Part shown: positions 63,999 to 64,000 of the stretch, in pieces
Numbering within the stretch: the first letter of the stretch is position 1
Layout of the letters: each line of letters opens with the position of its first letter
Assembly (NCBI GenBank): GCA_020639095.1
Contig: JACKHH010000014.1
Coordinates: forward strand, 15,270-79,269
Direction: 5' to 3'
Length of the DNA stretch: 64,000 nt
Source: Phycisphaerales bacterium
GTDB taxonomy: Bacteria > Planctomycetota > Phycisphaerae > UBA1845
Notes under the pieces: generated by a model
Seen by the model: only the letters and a program-made list of their open reading frames with translations
Told to the model about the DNA's origin: nothing
Databases searched by the model: none
Translations under genes and position numbers: made by a program

Positions 63999-64000
63999 CG

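Overview
The window looks like a chromosomal segment of a GC-rich member of the Planctomycetota, most likely class Phycisphaerae or a close relative. This is inferred from gene content, since no rRNA or marker phylogeny is available here. Supporting features are small CxxCG zinc-ribbon membrane proteins, dockerin-like calcium repeats at protein C-termini, FG-GAP and conserved-repeat (DUF11) envelope lipoproteins, a PEP-CTERM protein, a short UvrC, a GldA/GldF/GldG/DUF4340 transporter set, mostly single-gene transcription units and many short intergenic palindromes.

Layout. 0-6 kb: pdxA, ribE and the three-gene proton-translocating transhydrogenase pntA1-pntA2-pntB, all on the minus strand, plus a small zinc-ribbon protein. 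6.4-12.9 kb: an ABC-2 exporter operon (ATPase, permease, GldG-like, DUF4340-like). 13-14.8 kb: metG. 15-28 kb: large secreted proteins (DUF11 lipoprotein, dockerin-type protein, HExxH putative metalloprotease, FG-GAP protein), interrupted by a 645-bp internally deleted IS701-type element with intact ends. 28-33.9 kb: short uvrC, small conserved proteins, two 7-bp minisatellites and an overlapping pair of membrane proteins. 34-40.6 kb: a surface-glycan neighbourhood (three GT2 glycosyltransferases, a polytopic ArnT-like transferase, a methyltransferase) with nadD inserted. 40.7-46.5 kb: tRNA-Arg(ACG), an alpha/beta hydrolase, pilT, lysC, a secreted SNase and a coiled-coil exported protein.

46.6-49.8 kb is a decay zone. 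It holds a shattered B12-binding radical SAM gene bracketed by two hairpins, a cluster of six palindromes, and a PEP-CTERM gene next to its own dead copy. At 51.4-55.3 kb a sigma-54 activator (GAF with four Cys, AAA+, Fis HTH) faces a three-gene operon (AhpD-like, DUF1348/NTF2-like, exported isochorismatase-type hydrolase). The operon has a clear -24/-12 promoter and an upstream palindrome.

From 55.5 to 61.7 kb lies an integrated island. The 5' half of tRNA-Gly(CCC) is repeated exactly (30 bp) at its far edge. Cargo is an excisionase-like HTH, a broken restriction-modification methylase, decayed small genes, an AbiE type IV toxin-antitoxin pair with a recognisable promoter/operator, and five small unrecognised genes of lower GC. 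No intact recombinase lies inside it. The window ends with a zinc-ribbon membrane protein, tRNA-Arg(CCT) and the C-terminal part of a tyrosine recombinase running off the edge, which suggests a second integrated element beyond the window.

Most chromosomal genes here are housekeeping or envelope genes. The best candidates for undescribed biology are the island's small-gene cargo (59.7-61.6 kb), the sigma-54 regulon with its Cys-cluster sensor, and the short-repeat families.
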